From positions 1 to 64,000 of the forward strand of contig JAFYAU010000055.1 of assembly GCA_017540565.1 (NCBI GenBank): a stretch of 64,000 nucleotides of DNA, in the 5' to 3' direction. Made by a program: the position numbers and the translations under genes. Each line of letters begins with the position of its first letter. Positions within the stretch are counted from its first letter, which is position 1. The DNA comes from Oscillospiraceae bacterium (GTDB lineage Bacteria; Bacillota; Clostridia; Oscillospirales; Oscillospiraceae). Below, piece after piece: positions 1 through 9,271 of the stretch. Under the pieces are notes generated by a model that saw only the letters and a program-made list of their open reading frames with translations, had not been told where the DNA came from and did no database searches.

Positions 1-78
1 CAGATGATCCTTCGGTACCAAGGCATCGATGTCTGTGATCACCGCGTCTCGCCGTGCATCTTTTCTCCATTCTTCCAT
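1..78 (-). CDS. Transposase N-terminus, cut by window edge
   Basis: The frame starts with ATG at 78 and runs off the left edge, giving 26 residues. The end of this piece contains LVPKDHL, which resembles the N-terminal LVPxDHLxRKI motif of IS1182/IS5-type transposases. The function would be DNA strand transfer for an insertion sequence lying to the left. A GGGGGC stretch upstream is the only ribosome binding site candidate. The family assignment rests on a short motif only, so it is tentative. Confidence 0.5.
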   Translation of the reverse strand, partial: MEEWRKDARRDAVITDIDALVPKDHL

Positions 79-84
79 GACTTC

Positions 85-116
85 GCCCCCGTTTCTATTT
101 TACCAGAAACGAGGGC
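85..116 (-). promoter_or_regulatory. Hairpin covering the transposase ribosome binding site
   Basis: Twelve-base arms (85-96 and 105-116) pair with one mismatch around an 8-nt loop. On the minus strand the 3' arm contains the GGGGGC that would be the Shine-Dalgarno sequence of the transposase starting at 78. Known IS elements use such hairpins to block translation of read-through transcripts; that role here is inference. Confidence 0.45.
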
Positions 117-144
117 GCTAGCATAGTTTTTTGACAGACTGGAT

Positions 145-182
145 AAAAAAGATCCGGCGCTTTTGAGCGCCGGATCTTTTTT
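145..182 (-). terminator. Intrinsic terminator of the AraC-family gene
   Basis: A perfect 10-bp GC-rich stem (151-160 with 167-176) is flanked by an A tract and a T tract, so it can work in both directions. It lies just past the stop codon of the regulator gene at 191. Confidence 0.85.
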
Positions 183-190
183 ATGTTCTG

Positions 191-1447
191 TCAGTCGATA
201 TCCATTCCGTAAGTGTCCATGCCGAAATAGTTTTTCCTGAAACGTTTCGGCGAAATCCCGGTCTCCTTCTTGAACACCTTGGAGAAATAGCTCTGATCCT
301 TGAAACCGCATGCCAGGGCAATCTCGGAGATCGCGATCCCCTCCGTAGTGAGCAGTTTCTTGCTCTTCTCGATCCTGACGTTGGCAATATACTCGGTCAG
401 ACTGATCCCGGTTTCCGCCTTGAATATGCTGCTCAGATAGGATTTGCTGAGATATACCTCTTTGGCAAGCGTATCGAGCGTCAGCTTATCCTGACAGTTT
501 TTCTTGATATAGTTCGTCACCTTGTAGACCACGTCGGAATGCTTGACCTGGGCCAGATCGAATGCCTGTATGATGAATCTGCGGACGATATCAGATATCC
601 ATACGGCGAGCTGGTCGACGTCGTTCGTCCTTTCGATCTCAAGAATATAGCTCTCGGAGAGGCGGAAGATCTCGTTCGTATCCGCCCCGGCTTCGATCGT
701 TGCCCTGGACAGGATCACCAGCATTTCAAGCATGCGGGCCTTGATGGAATTGATGTCATAGTTGCTGTAGACGTATACTCTGGCAAGCACATCGTTCAGC
801 ATGTCCAGCGCGACGTTCTTCTCACCGCGCAGAACCGCGGCGCGGAGGACTTTTTCGTAAGAGAGCAGAGATTCGGCATTCTGGGAAATGGTATCCTCGT
901 AATACGTCTTGGCCTTGTAGATGTCCTTCAGGACCTGTTCCTGGTCATACATGAGGTTGCGGAACTTCTGCCCCTCGACGCCGGAGATTTCCGAGGTCAC
1001 TGCGGACAGGATTTCTGAGATGTGATAAACATCCTTCGGCATGAAAGCAGGCAGCTGAAGGATCGCATCCTCCCGGCCTTCAATGGGAAGATCCGATACA
1101 ACGTCCTGGTTCTCCCCCATGACCATGGGACCGATCACGAGAGCGCCGCATACGCCACCCGATTCGTTGCTGATGGAGGAAGCGATGAATACCAGTCCCA
1201 TCGGGCAGTAATAAACATACTTCCCGTTCCAGCGGTGGGCTTCGTTGCATCCGTAGCAGCAGGTGGCGAGAAGATCGTGCTGAGCTCCCTCGTAGTTGCA
1301 GACATCGCAGAAACGGGGGTATTTGCCGTCAGAACTGATAAACGGGACGGAATCTTCGGGAATCTCAACGATGTGACACGGAACCTTGAAGAGTTCCGAA
1401 AAATGTGTGCGGAATTTTTCGCACTTCTTTCTGAGCTGTTCTGTCAA
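191..1447 (-). CDS. AraC-family regulator with PocR-like sensor domain
   Basis: This is a 418-residue transcription regulator. Residues 1-180 look like a PocR-type ligand domain with clustered cysteines (C47, C50, C63, C64, C67, C81). Residues 315-412 are the double helix-turn-helix AraC domain, including the typical IAxACGFxDQSYFSKVFKK segment. The start is TTG at 1447, chosen because AAGGAGGG sits 8 nt upstream and no better start exists. PocR-type sensors are known to detect small diols or other metabolites, and these regulators often control anaerobic catabolic operons. No adjacent target operon is seen, apart from its own promoter with a palindrome. The glycyl radical locus at 26 kb is a conceivable but unproven target. 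Confidence 0.85.
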   Translation of the reverse strand: MTEQLRKKCEKFRTHFSELFKVPCHIVEIPEDSVPFISSDGKYPRFCDVCNYEGAQHDLLATCCYGCNEAHRWNGKYVYYCPMGLVFIASSISNESGGVCGALVIGPMVMGENQDVVSDLPIEGREDAILQLPAFMPKDVYHISEILSAVTSEISGVEGQKFRNLMYDQEQVLKDIYKAKTYYEDTISQNAESLLSYEKVLRAAVLRGEKNVALDMLNDVLARVYVYSNYDINSIKARMLEMLVILSRATIEAGADTNEIFRLSESYILEIERTNDVDQLAVWISDIVRRFIIQAFDLAQVKHSDVVYKVTNYIKKNCQDKLTLDTLAKEVYLSKSYLSSIFKAETGISLTEYIANVRIEKSKKLLTTEGIAISEIALACGFKDQSYFSKVFKKETGISPKRFRKNYFGMDTYGMDID

Positions 1448-1479
1448 GACAGTTACCCTCCTTTCCGTATTGTATCTTC

Positions 1480-1507
1480 ATTATACACTGAAATTACAAA
1501 TTTTCAA
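1480..1507 (-). promoter_or_regulatory. Sigma-A promoter of the AraC-family gene
   Basis: On the minus strand TTGAAA (1502-1507) and TATAAT (1480-1485) are separated by 16 nt. The start site would lie about 25 nt before the ribosome binding site of the gene at 1447. Confidence 0.75.
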
Positions 1508-1521
1508 TTCGAATTTGTAAT
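1493..1521. promoter_or_regulatory. Palindromic operator overlapping the -35 box
   Basis: Perfect 10-bp inverted repeats, ATTACAAATT (1493-1502) and AATTTGTAAT (1512-1521), are separated by 9 nt. Outer CACTG/CAGTG bases extend the symmetry. The left arm overlaps the -35 box, so it could be an autorepression site or the site of another dimeric regulator. The remaining stretch from 1530 to 1688 is AT-rich and shows no gene. Confidence 0.5.
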
Positions 1522-1688
1522 ATGTTACAGTGGTTTATGACATGAATCGGAGCGGAAAGCGGTATAAAATACATATTTTCGTCAAAAATGTCAGCAGAAT
1601 TGCTGTGTGAATCCGCAACTACACTCAAGATAATACAAAAATACGCGCACAAAACATGTATGAAGATACATAATTAAAAATACAAAAA

Positions 1689-1732
1689 ATATGTAAAAAA
1701 ATCCGGGAATTGTCCCGGATTTTTTTACATAT
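1689..1732. terminator. Terminator of the dgt-dnaG-rpoD operon
   Basis: Perfect 20-bp arms (1689-1708 and 1713-1732) with a 4-nt loop include a GC-rich core flanked by A and T tracts. It ends the minus-strand transcript 14 nt after the rpoD stop and is symmetric enough to act in both directions. Confidence 0.9.
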
Positions 1733-1746
1733 GAAGATGCTTGCGT

Positions 1747-2919
1747 TCAGTTCAGAAAATCCTTCAGCCGCTTGCTCCGGCTGGGATGACGGAGCTTGCG
1801 GAGCGCTTTCGCTTCGATCTGACGGATACGCTCCCTGGTGACGTTGAATTCACGACCCACTTCCTCCAGGGTCCTTGTCCTGCCGTCCTCCAGGCCGAAG
1901 CGGAGCTTCAGGACCTTTTCCTCTCTCGGAGTCAGGGTCGAAAGCACTTCCTGCAGCTGTTCTTTCAGGAGAGTGTAGGAGGCTGCTTCCGCCGGCTCAG
2001 AGGCATCCTCGTCTGGGATGAAATCTCCAAGGTGGCTGTCTTCCTCTTCGCCGATCGGAGTTTCGAGAGAAATGGGCTCCTGCGCGATCTTGAGGATGTC
2101 TCTTACCTTTTCGACGGGGATGTTCATCTCTTCAGCGATCTCTTCCGGAGATGGATCATGTCCGAGTTCCTGGAGCAGCTGACGGGATACGCGCATGACC
2201 TTGTTGATCGTCTCTACCATATGAACGGGAATGCGGATCGTTCTTGCCTGGTCGGCGATCGCACGCGTGATCGCCTGACGGATCCACCATGTGGCGTATG
2301 TGGAGAACTTGTATCCTTTGGTGTAATCAAATTTCTCCACTGCCTTCAGAAGGCCCAGATTCCCCTCCTGGATGAGGTCAAGGAACAGCATGCCGCGGCC
2401 TACATATCTTTTCGCGATGCTGACGACAAGACGAAGGTTTGCCTCGGCCATTTTCTTCTTGGCCTGTTCGTCGCCTTCCGCCATCCTGGCGGCAAGATCA
2501 ACTTCCTCCTCCACAGTCAGAAGAGGAACGGTGCCGATCTCCTTCAGGTACATACGGACGGGATCGTCGACGCCGAATCCGTCCATGATGGCAGCGGTGT
2601 CCAGGATCTCGTTTTCCTGAAGGTTCTCGATCTCCTGCAGTTCCTCGCTCTCCGGGAGGACCTCGTCTATCTCAATGGGGACATCCTCTACCTCTTCGGG
2701 GGAAGCGATGTCTACGCCAAGATTCTCCAGCGCCTCATAGAACTTGTCCGTCTGTTCGGGCGTAAGTTCCATATCCTCCAGAACCGTCATCAGTTCCTGG
2801 GCTTCCAGGTGTCCCTGCTTTTTGACGGAATCGATCAGATGGTGCAGTTTTTCCTCAACATGCTGTTCCTTCTGGCTGTCGGAGGCCTGTGCGGTTTCTT
2901 TCTTTTCCAATTCACTCAT
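1747..2919 (-). CDS. rpoD: RNA polymerase primary sigma factor RpoD/SigA
   Basis: This 390-residue protein is the main sigma factor that directs RNA polymerase to housekeeping promoters. A short acidic region 1 (to about 115) is followed by region 1.2 ([11 protein letters not shown], 119-129), region 2 with the core-binding and -10 recognition helix (about 155-225, including [14 protein letters not shown]), region 3 (about 235-300), and region 4 with the -35 helix-turn-helix (about 325-390, [20 protein letters not shown]). The length fits a Bacillota SigA. It overlaps the end of dnaG by 8 nt, the usual dgt-dnaG-rpoD macromolecular synthesis order. The near-consensus TTGACA/TATAAT boxes seen across the window match this factor. 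Confidence 0.98.
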   Translation of the reverse strand: MSELEKKETAQASDSQKEQHVEEKLHHLIDSVKKQGHLEAQELMTVLEDMELTPEQTDKFYEALENLGVDIASPEEVEDVPIEIDEVLPESEELQEIENLQENEILDTAAIMDGFGVDDPVRMYLKEIGTVPLLTVEEEVDLAARMAEGDEQAKKKMAEANLRLVVSIAKRYVGRGMLFLDLIQEGNLGLLKAVEKFDYTKGYKFSTYATWWIRQAITRAIADQARTIRIPVHMVETINKVMRVSRQLLQELGHDPSPEEIAEEMNIPVEKVRDILKIAQEPISLETPIGEEEDSHLGDFIPDEDASEPAEAASYTLLKEQLQEVLSTLTPREEKVLKLRFGLEDGRTRTLEEVGREFNVTRERIRQIEAKALRKLRHPSRSKRLKDFLN

Positions 2920-4666
2920 CGGCTATCCCCATTCCTTTCTTTTTCTTGATCAGCTCAGCCATCTGAGCCAGGTCCTGTGTGGTTTCATTCTCGATCTTCC
3001 TGTACCTGATCTTGATCAGGTAATCGTTCATGGCCTTCTTCCCTTCCGAGATGTTTTCCGGCTTGTCAAGGATCGCAGTGAGCCGGGAGGCTTCGGAGGA
3101 CGTGAGATCCCGGCAGAGAGTCGCCGGGGTAACGTCAGAGTGATCGGCCAGTTTTTTTCGTATCAGCGTCAAAACCCTGAACAGAAAGGGTGATGAGAAA
3201 TCCCCCTCTTTCAGGTCATCCGTCAACGGAAGGAGCGTCGGATCCAGCATCAGGAGCCGAAGGACGCCCTCCTCTGCGGATGCCGAAACGGGATCGGTGT
3301 AGCGGATATCCCTGTCTGCAGGCTGACGGTTCTGTCCCGGGCGCATGTTCATCTGTTCCGTCTTCTGTTTCTGTTTCCTGAGCCGGCGGGAAATGATCTT
3401 CTTTGCCTCGGACAGTATGGCGTCCTTGGATACGCCCATCTCCTCAGAGATCTTCGCGGCATACACCTCGCGCTCGATGGAGTTGGAAACCTGAGAGAGA
3501 AGCACCGTGATGTCGTTCAGGAAGGACAGCCGGCCTGCATCCGATGAAACGTCGTATTTCGCACGGATCTGGGCGATCTGGTAGTCAAGCTTGTCCGGAC
3601 TGCCCTGTATGAGATTGCGGAAAGCGTCGGCTCCGAAACGCTTGATGTATTCGTCCGGATCCTTTGCACCGTTGATCCGCAGTACTCTGACTTTCATTCC
3701 GAGCTGTTCGAAGATCTTTATGGCCCGGTCAGCCGCCTTGATCCCGGCGGCGTCTCCGTCGTACGCGAGGACGACCTGATCGGTATAACGGGACAGGAGC
3801 CTCGCCTGATCGGAAGTCAGGGACGTTCCCAGGGAAGCGACGGCCCCCGTGAATCCCGCCTGATGCAGGGAAACTACGTCGATATTGCCCTCGCAGAGGA
3901 TAAAAGGTCCGTCCTTGCACTTTTTCGCAAGATTGATCGCGAACAGGTTTTTGCTCTTGTTGAAGACTGGCGTATCGGGAGAATTGAGATACTTCGGCTC
4001 GCTGTCACCCAGCGCTCTCCCAGAAAAACCGAGGACGCTGCCGCGTATGTCGATGACGGGAAACATGAGTCTGTTCCGGAAGGTATCGTAGAACCCGCCG
4101 TTTTTCCCTCTTTTGATCAGGCCAGCTTCAAACATTTCCTGTTCGTTATAGCCTTTTGCCTTCATTGCCTTGAGAAGCTCTGTCCATGCGTCGGGAGCGG
4201 CACCCAGTCCGAAGCGGACGGCCGTAGGAGCATCGATCTGCCGCCGCTGCATATACGACATGGCTTCGGCACCGGCCGGAGAATTCAGTACCTGATAATA
4301 GAATCTGGCGGCGTCCTTGTTCAGGTCCAGAAGCCTTCCTCTGCGGCTGCGCGTTTCCTCCGAGGAGCCGTCTTCCGGCGGCGGCATGCCAGCCCGCCGG
4401 GCCAGGAAGGCTACGGCATCCTGGAAGCCGAGACCTTCGATCTCCATGATGAAGTTGATGACGCCTCCGCCCTTTCCGCAGCCGAAGCAGTGGTAGATCT
4501 GCTTTTCGGGGCTTACAGAGAAAGAGGGCGTCTTCTCGTTGTGAAACGGACACAGGCCGAACAGGTTGCTGCCGCTCCGTTTGCTCAGGTTGACGTAACT
4601 GCCGACAACGTCGGCGATATCGCTCCTTGAGATCAGCTCGTCAAGATAGGTTTCGGAGATCGCCAT
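2912..4666 (-). CDS. dnaG: DNA primase DnaG
   Basis: This 584-residue enzyme makes RNA primers at the replication fork. The N-terminal zinc ribbon has C39, H42, C60 and C63. The catalytic core holds the TOPRIM fold (about 255-340) with the [12 protein letters not shown] and LAYDGDAAG acidic motifs. The C-terminal part is the helicase-interacting region, which is shorter and more variable. The gene sits between dgt (31-nt gap) and rpoD (8-nt overlap), so all three are probably transcribed together. ATG at 4666 is preceded by GGGGAGGTGAAGCC, a clear ribosome binding site. Confidence 0.97.
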   Translation of the reverse strand: MAISETYLDELISRSDIADVVGSYVNLSKRSGSNLFGLCPFHNEKTPSFSVSPEKQIYHCFGCGKGGGVINFIMEIEGLGFQDAVAFLARRAGMPPPEDGSSEETRSRRGRLLDLNKDAARFYYQVLNSPAGAEAMSYMQRRQIDAPTAVRFGLGAAPDAWTELLKAMKAKGYNEQEMFEAGLIKRGKNGGFYDTFRNRLMFPVIDIRGSVLGFSGRALGDSEPKYLNSPDTPVFNKSKNLFAINLAKKCKDGPFILCEGNIDVVSLHQAGFTGAVASLGTSLTSDQARLLSRYTDQVVLAYDGDAAGIKAADRAIKIFEQLGMKVRVLRINGAKDPDEYIKRFGADAFRNLIQGSPDKLDYQIAQIRAKYDVSSDAGRLSFLNDITVLLSQVSNSIEREVYAAKISEEMGVSKDAILSEAKKIISRRLRKQKQKTEQMNMRPGQNRQPADRDIRYTDPVSASAEEGVLRLLMLDPTLLPLTDDLKEGDFSSPFLFRVLTLIRKKLADHSDVTPATLCRDLTSSEASRLTAILDKPENISEGKKAMNDYLIKIRYRKIENETTQDLAQMAELIKKKKGMGIADE

Positions 4667-4697
4667 GGCTTCACCTCCCCTGCTCCGGGTAATGCGG

Positions 4698-5702
4698 TCA
4701 TTTCACCTGCCATCCGGCAGGAATATAGAGAAGACTGTAGGTGTCCAGACAGTATTTGTCCGTCATACCGGAAATGTAGTCGCAGACGGCTCTCGGGATC
4801 CCGTCGGTTCCGGCCACCATGGCATACTCGTCCGGCAGAAGTTCCGGGCGGCGGCTGTAATAGGAGAACAGCCCCTCGACGATACCCGCTACCTTGACCT
4901 CTTCGCTCTTCGCGGCGGGATTCTTGTATACCGCCTGGAACATGAAATCGTGAAAACTGTCGAGGACGAAGGAAATCTCGGGACTGAGGACGATATCGTC
5001 CTTTCCCGTGCTGGAAACAACGGCGTCCCGGATCAGTGTGTTGATCCGCTGGCTGTAAACATCTCCCAGCGCACACGTGATCTCTTCGGGGATATCCTCT
5101 TCATGCAGAAGGCCTGCCCGTACGGCGTCGTCCATATCGGCGTTGATATACGCGATCCGGTCGGCAAGTTTGACGGCACGGCCTTCGAGCGTCGCGGCCG
5201 GCGGCGCTACGGTATGGCGGACGATGCCGTCGCGCACTTCCCAGGTGAGATTGAGTCCGCGGCCCTCCTTTTCCAGGACGTCGACGACGCGAAGGCTCTG
5301 CTCATAGTGCGTGAAGCCTCCGTCGTCTTTCATGAGGTCGGCCAGGGCGCGTTCTCCGGCGTGACCGAAGGGCGTATGGCCGAGATCATGTCCGAGCGCG
5401 ATAGCTTCCGTCAGATCCTCGTTCAGCTGCAGCGCTCTGGAGATGGAGCGGGCGATCCGGGAAACCTCCAGGGTGTGCGTGAGGCGCGTGCGGTAATGGT
5501 CCCCCTCCGGCTGGAGAAAGACCTGGGTCTTGTGCATCAGCCTGCGAAAGGATTTGCTGTGGATGATGCGGTCGATATCTCTCTGGAAGCAGGTGCGCAT
5601 CTCACATTCCGGTTCCGGAATGAGACGGCCTCTGCTGCGCTCCGCAAGAGCGGCATGCGGCTGAAGAAAGCTGCGTTCCATCTGCTCTCGGTCCAGTCTC
5701 AC
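4698..5702 (-). CDS. dgt: dGTPase-like HD-domain triphosphohydrolase
   Basis: This 334-residue protein belongs to the deoxyguanosine triphosphate triphosphohydrolase-like family, which removes triphosphate from dNTPs and so affects precursor pools. The metal-binding HD signature is visible: H76 in RLTHTLEVSRIAR, H105-D106 in LGHDLGHTPFGHAG and a later D in KLADRIAYINADMDD. The start is GTG at 5702 with GGGGGATG upstream. It is the first gene of the dgt-dnaG-rpoD group. The substrate is not provable from sequence, because many relatives act on several dNTPs. No strong promoter was recognised in the 64-nt gap before it. Confidence 0.9.
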   Translation of the reverse strand: MRLDREQMERSFLQPHAALAERSRGRLIPEPECEMRTCFQRDIDRIIHSKSFRRLMHKTQVFLQPEGDHYRTRLTHTLEVSRIARSISRALQLNEDLTEAIALGHDLGHTPFGHAGERALADLMKDDGGFTHYEQSLRVVDVLEKEGRGLNLTWEVRDGIVRHTVAPPAATLEGRAVKLADRIAYINADMDDAVRAGLLHEEDIPEEITCALGDVYSQRINTLIRDAVVSSTGKDDIVLSPEISFVLDSFHDFMFQAVYKNPAAKSEEVKVAGIVEGLFSYYSRRPELLPDEYAMVAGTDGIPRAVCDYISGMTDKYCLDTYSLLYIPAGWQVK

Positions 5703-5766
5703 TGATCATCCCCCCTGCTTAAATATACGGAAATAGAGGCGCAAATCCTTTTTTTGATCCTGAAAA

Positions 5767-7092
5767 TTATTCCTTGTCGCCCTTTTCCCGGATGATCAGG
5801 CGAATGGGCGTCCCTTCCAGGCCGAAAACGCTCCTGATCTGGTTCTCCAGATATCTCTGATAGGAGAAGTGGAACAGATCAGCCTTGTTGCAGAATGCGA
5901 CGAAAGCGGGAGGCCGTACGCCGACCTGCGTCATGTAATAGATCTTCAGCCGCCTTCCCTTGTCCGTCGGAGGCTGCACTCTGGCCACGGCATCCGCAAG
6001 GACGTTGTTCAGCATCCCCGTCGTGATACGCATGGTATTCTGCTCGTTTACATAATTTATCAGTTCAAAGAGACGGCTTACGCGCTGTCCCGTCATCGCG
6101 GAGATAAAAAGGATGGGAGCGTAGCTCATATAGCTGAGATCGCGCTGAATGTCCGCACGCATGGAATCCATCGTCTTGCCGTCCTTTTCAACAAGATCCC
6201 ACTTGTTGACGACGATGATGCTGGCCTTGCCGGCCTCGTGCGCCATCCCGGCGATCTTGGTGTCCTGCTCCGTGACGCCGTCCCTGGCGTCGATCAGAAT
6301 CAGGCAGACGTCGCAGCGTTCTACGGCCATCTGAGCTCTCATGACAGAGAATTTTTCAATCCTGTCGTCGATCTTCGAACGCTTCCGGATCCCTGCCGTA
6401 TCGACGAAGAGATAGCGGCCCGTCTCGTTTTCAAAAGGACTGTCCACGGCGTCCCGGGTCGTTCCGGCAACGTCGCTGACGATGACGCGCGTCTCCCCCA
6501 GAATCCTGTTGAGCAGCGAGGATTTTCCGACGTTGGGCTTTCCGATGATCGCCACCTTGACGGCGTCGGCCTCCTCTTCCTCTGAGTCCGCATCGGGGAA
6601 ATAGGAGATGCAGCGGTCGAGAAGGTCTCCCGTTCCGTGTCCGTGCACGGCCGAGACGGCCACCGGATCTCCGAGGCCGAGAGAGTAGAATTCATAGATG
6701 TCCGGATTCACGGGACCCGTGGAGTCACACTTGTTGACCGCGAGGACCACCGGCTTCCTGGAACGGAGCAGCATCGAAGCGATATCCGCATCGGCGGCAG
6801 TGACCCCCGTGGTGATATCGCATACCATGACGATGACGGTAGCGGTGTCGATGGCGAGCTGCGCCTGATGGCGCATGAACAGCAGGATCTCGTTGTCCGT
6901 CTCCGGCTCGATGCCGCCGGTGTCCACCATGGTGAAAGCGCGTCCGGACCAGTCGGATTCCGCATACAGTCTGTCGCGCGTGATGCCGGGCGTGTCTTCG
7001 ACGATGGACAGACGTTTGCCGGCGATCCTGTTGAAAAGCATGGACTTGCCCACGTTCGGGCGTCCGACGATAGCTATCAATGGTTTGGACAT
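5767..7092 (-). CDS. der: Ribosome-associated GTPase Der/EngA
   Basis: This 441-residue protein has two tandem GTPase domains followed by a KH-like domain, the hallmark of Der, which is needed for 50S subunit assembly. The first P-loop is GRPNVGKS (9-16) and the second GKPNVGKS (about 180); DTPG and NKCD/NKWD motifs are visible in both. The open frame extends 15 codons further upstream, but ATG at 7092 is preferred: GAGGTGA lies 7 nt upstream, and the family begins with the first beta strand IAIVGRPNVGKS. The start lies 11 nt after the DUF512 gene stop, so the two are likely co-transcribed. Confidence 0.95.
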   Translation of the reverse strand: MSKPLIAIVGRPNVGKSMLFNRIAGKRLSIVEDTPGITRDRLYAESDWSGRAFTMVDTGGIEPETDNEILLFMRHQAQLAIDTATVIVMVCDITTGVTAADADIASMLLRSRKPVVLAVNKCDSTGPVNPDIYEFYSLGLGDPVAVSAVHGHGTGDLLDRCISYFPDADSEEEEADAVKVAIIGKPNVGKSSLLNRILGETRVIVSDVAGTTRDAVDSPFENETGRYLFVDTAGIRKRSKIDDRIEKFSVMRAQMAVERCDVCLILIDARDGVTEQDTKIAGMAHEAGKASIIVVNKWDLVEKDGKTMDSMRADIQRDLSYMSYAPILFISAMTGQRVSRLFELINYVNEQNTMRITTGMLNNVLADAVARVQPPTDKGRRLKIYYMTQVGVRPPAFVAFCNKADLFHFSYQRYLENQIRSVFGLEGTPIRLIIREKGDKE

Positions 7093-7102
7093 TCCAGTCA
7101 CC

Positions 7103-8401
7103 TCATTTTCCCATAAAAGCAGCGGCAAGATCCGCACCGTCCTGCTCTACGATACGGACGGAGATGTTCAGTTCCTCTTCGAGCATCTCCACCGTGTAAT
7201 CATCGAGAAAGACCCTGTCACCGTGCCGCAGCGCGTTACGGGGGATCAGGAGCCTCTCTCCGTGTATTTTCCCTTTCATCTGTTCTGCGATATCCCGTCC
7301 GGTCAGAAGGCCGGCTACGTCGATGCTGGTGCCGAAGAAACGGTTCTCGACGGGACAGACGATCCCGTCGATATCCGGACAGATCCTTTTCGCATGTCCG
7401 AGCAGATCGCGGATATACGGGGCGGCCGAGACCCCGGTGGCAACGGTGAACGGTACGGGATCCGCGGAGATCTCACCGACGGCGTCGTCAAATTCGGTGA
7501 TCAGCAGCCGCAGCATGCCCACGCCGTTCTCCAGCTGGGGATATCCTTCATACCATTCATCCGGCGGGAGTCCCCTGCCGGCCTTTATATAGAATTCATC
7601 CGCGGGAAAGAAGATCCGCGAACCGTGCGCAGAAAGGCAGGACTCCCCGTACGACTCCACCTGGTCGAGGAGCGCTGAAGCGCTCCGGGCATCGAAGGGA
7701 GTCAGGGACTCCAGACCGTCCCTGTATTTCGTCAGACCGACGGGAACGACGGAAACGCTGGGTACCGACGGGTACAGAGCGGTCAGATCCTCCATGGTCT
7801 TCTGCAGGACTTCACCGTCGTTGAAACCGGGACAGCAGACGATCTGACAGTTCATTTCCACTCCGTGAGACGCCAGCAGCCGCATCCTGTCCATCAGCTT
7901 GCCCGCGGTCCGGTTGCCGAGCATACGGCAGCGGATTGCGGGGTCCGTCGCATGTACAGAGACATTGATGGGACTGACCTTCAGAGAGGCGATCCGTTCC
8001 ATCTCGCGGTCCGAGAGATTCGTCAGGGTGATGTAGTTCCCCTGCAGGAAGCTGAGCCTGGCGTCGTCATCCTTGAAATACAGTGTGTCCCGGAGACCGG
8101 GAGGAAGCTGATCGATGAAGCAGAAGACGCATTTATTGGCGCATGACATCGGCCTGTCCATGAGATAGGTCTCGAAATTCAGGCCGGGATCCTGTCCGTC
8201 GGACTTTCGGATACGGACAAAGCGAAGCTTCCCGTTCCCGCCTTTCAGTTCCAGGAGAAGGTCGGAGTCATAGGAGTAGTATGTATAATCCAGGACATCG
8301 TGTATCCGGTGACCGTTGATGCCGACAAGCTCGTCCCCGGGAAAGATCTTTCTTCCCGAGGCAGGGCTTCCCGGTGTAACGGAAGCGATCAGCTGCTTCA
8401 T
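7103..8401 (-). CDS. DUF512 radical SAM protein with PDZ domain
   Basis: This 432-residue protein has an N-terminal PDZ-like segment (about 1-75, GSPASGRKIFPGDELVGING), then a radical SAM CxxxCxxC motif (C87, C91, C94), then the DUF512 region. The family is widespread in Clostridia and is usually found next to der, exactly as here. The reaction is unknown; the cysteines imply an iron-sulfur cluster using S-adenosylmethionine. ATG at 8401 has a GGAGGTGGGTC ribosome binding site. Confidence 0.85.
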   Translation of the reverse strand: MKQLIASVTPGSPASGRKIFPGDELVGINGHRIHDVLDYTYYSYDSDLLLELKGGNGKLRFVRIRKSDGQDPGLNFETYLMDRPMSCANKCVFCFIDQLPPGLRDTLYFKDDDARLSFLQGNYITLTNLSDREMERIASLKVSPINVSVHATDPAIRCRMLGNRTAGKLMDRMRLLASHGVEMNCQIVCCPGFNDGEVLQKTMEDLTALYPSVPSVSVVPVGLTKYRDGLESLTPFDARSASALLDQVESYGESCLSAHGSRIFFPADEFYIKAGRGLPPDEWYEGYPQLENGVGMLRLLITEFDDAVGEISADPVPFTVATGVSAAPYIRDLLGHAKRICPDIDGIVCPVENRFFGTSIDVAGLLTGRDIAEQMKGKIHGERLLIPRNALRHGDRVFLDDYTVEMLEEELNISVRIVEQDGADLAAAFMGK

Positions 8402-8430
8402 TCCGACCCACCTCCTTTCAGGTGAACAGT

Positions 8431-8460
8431 AAAAAGAAAGGCGGGGATACCCCCGCCTTT
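8431..8460 (-). terminator. Terminator after rpmF
   Basis: A perfect 10-bp stem, AAAGGCGGGG/CCCCGCCTTT (8437-8446, 8451-8460), is followed on the minus strand by CTTTTT. It separates the yceD-rpmF transcript from the DUF512-der transcript. Confidence 0.85.
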
Positions 8461-8482
8461 GTGCGCTTTGTGAATACCCGGA

Positions 8483-8653
8483 TCAGAGAACCGTGCGTCC
8501 GTTATACTCTCCGCAGGCTTTGCAGGCTCTGTGCGGCAAACGGAGCTCACCGCATTTCGGACAGGCGACAAGGCCGGGAACCGCCAGCTTCCACACGGAA
8601 GAGCGACGTTTGTTCTTTCTCGCCTTCGATACTTTCCCCTTCGGTACTGCCAT
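8483..8653 (-). CDS. rpmF: 50S ribosomal protein L32
   Basis: This 56-residue protein is a component of the large ribosomal subunit. It starts [19 protein letters not shown], the standard L32 N-terminus, and carries a zinc ribbon (CPKC and CKAC). The open frame continues 25 codons upstream, but ATG at 8653 has AGGAGGTG 7 nt before it. It follows yceD by 16 nt, the classic gene pair. Confidence 0.97.
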   Translation of the reverse strand: MAVPKGKVSKARKNKRRSSVWKLAVPGLVACPKCGELRLPHRACKACGEYNGRTVL

Positions 8654-8669
8654 TATGTGACACCTCCTG

Positions 8670-9164
8670 TTAATCAGTCTCCAGGAGCTGCCGCAAGACA
8701 GCGAGCCTGGGGTCAATTTCCTTTTCACATCCGCAGGGCCCCTCGTTCAGATCGGCGCCGCAGCGGGAACACAGTCCCTTGCAGTCCTCCGAACAGAGGA
8801 AGCGTTCGTCCGCATTCAGAATGAATGCGTCATCAACGATCTCGTCCACATCCACCATTCCGCCGACGATCAGAAAAGCGTCCGGTTCTTCCTCGCTCTC
8901 CTGCTCGACCAGAACGGCATGCATCGGGATGGTCAGAGCCTTGTCGACTCTCTTCAGACACCGGGAACACTCGTATGTCACGCCGGCTTCCAGCGTGCCT
9001 TCCAGATGAAGGACACCGGCCCGGTTCTCTATGACGCCGTGTGCACGCCACCCCGGCAGCAAGGCCGCGACGGCTCCCGTTTCCAGTCCTTCCGGGGACG
9101 GCTGATAGTCGAATTCACGCCGTTCGCCGGGAACGTTGATTATCTCTCTGACATCCAGCTGCAT
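8670..9164 (-). CDS. YceD/DUF177 family protein
   Basis: This 164-residue protein is of the DUF177 (YceD) family, which is nearly always encoded before rpmF and is linked to 23S rRNA accumulation in other organisms. Cysteine pairs CSRC, and the C-terminal CSEDC, CSRC and CGC cluster, suggest metal binding. ATG at 9164 is chosen over an 18-codon extension because the promoter at 9190-9218 would place the transcript start within the extension. Confidence 0.9.
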   Translation of the reverse strand: MQLDVREIINVPGERREFDYQPSPEGLETGAVAALLPGWRAHGVIENRAGVLHLEGTLEAGVTYECSRCLKRVDKALTIPMHAVLVEQESEEEPDAFLIVGGMVDVDEIVDDAFILNADERFLCSEDCKGLCSRCGADLNEGPCGCEKEIDPRLAVLRQLLETD

Positions 9165-9189
9165 AGCAGACCCCCACAGTCGCTTCGGT

Positions 9190-9218
9190 ATTATAATGCA
9201 TCCATACTCTATTGTCAA
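9190..9218 (-). promoter_or_regulatory. Consensus sigma-A promoter of yceD-rpmF
   Basis: TTGACA (9213-9218 read on the minus strand) and TATAAT (9190-9195) are both perfect consensus with a 17-nt spacer. The -35 box overlaps that of the divergent rluD-type gene promoter. Confidence 0.9.
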
Positions 9219-9240
9219 ACTATTTTTTCAGGTTTATAAT
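9212..9240 (+). promoter_or_regulatory. Sigma-A promoter of the pseudouridine synthase gene
   Basis: TTGTCA (9212-9217), a 17-nt spacer and TATAAT (9235-9240). Transcription would start near 9247, which fixes the start codon of the downstream gene at 9272. Confidence 0.88.
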
Positions 9241-9271
9241 GCCTTTATTCTTGAAATCCGGGGATGCGAAA

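Noticed and set aside
1741..2949. A 402-codon plus-strand frame over rpoD
   Set aside because: Shadow of rpoD; the minus-strand protein is unmistakable.
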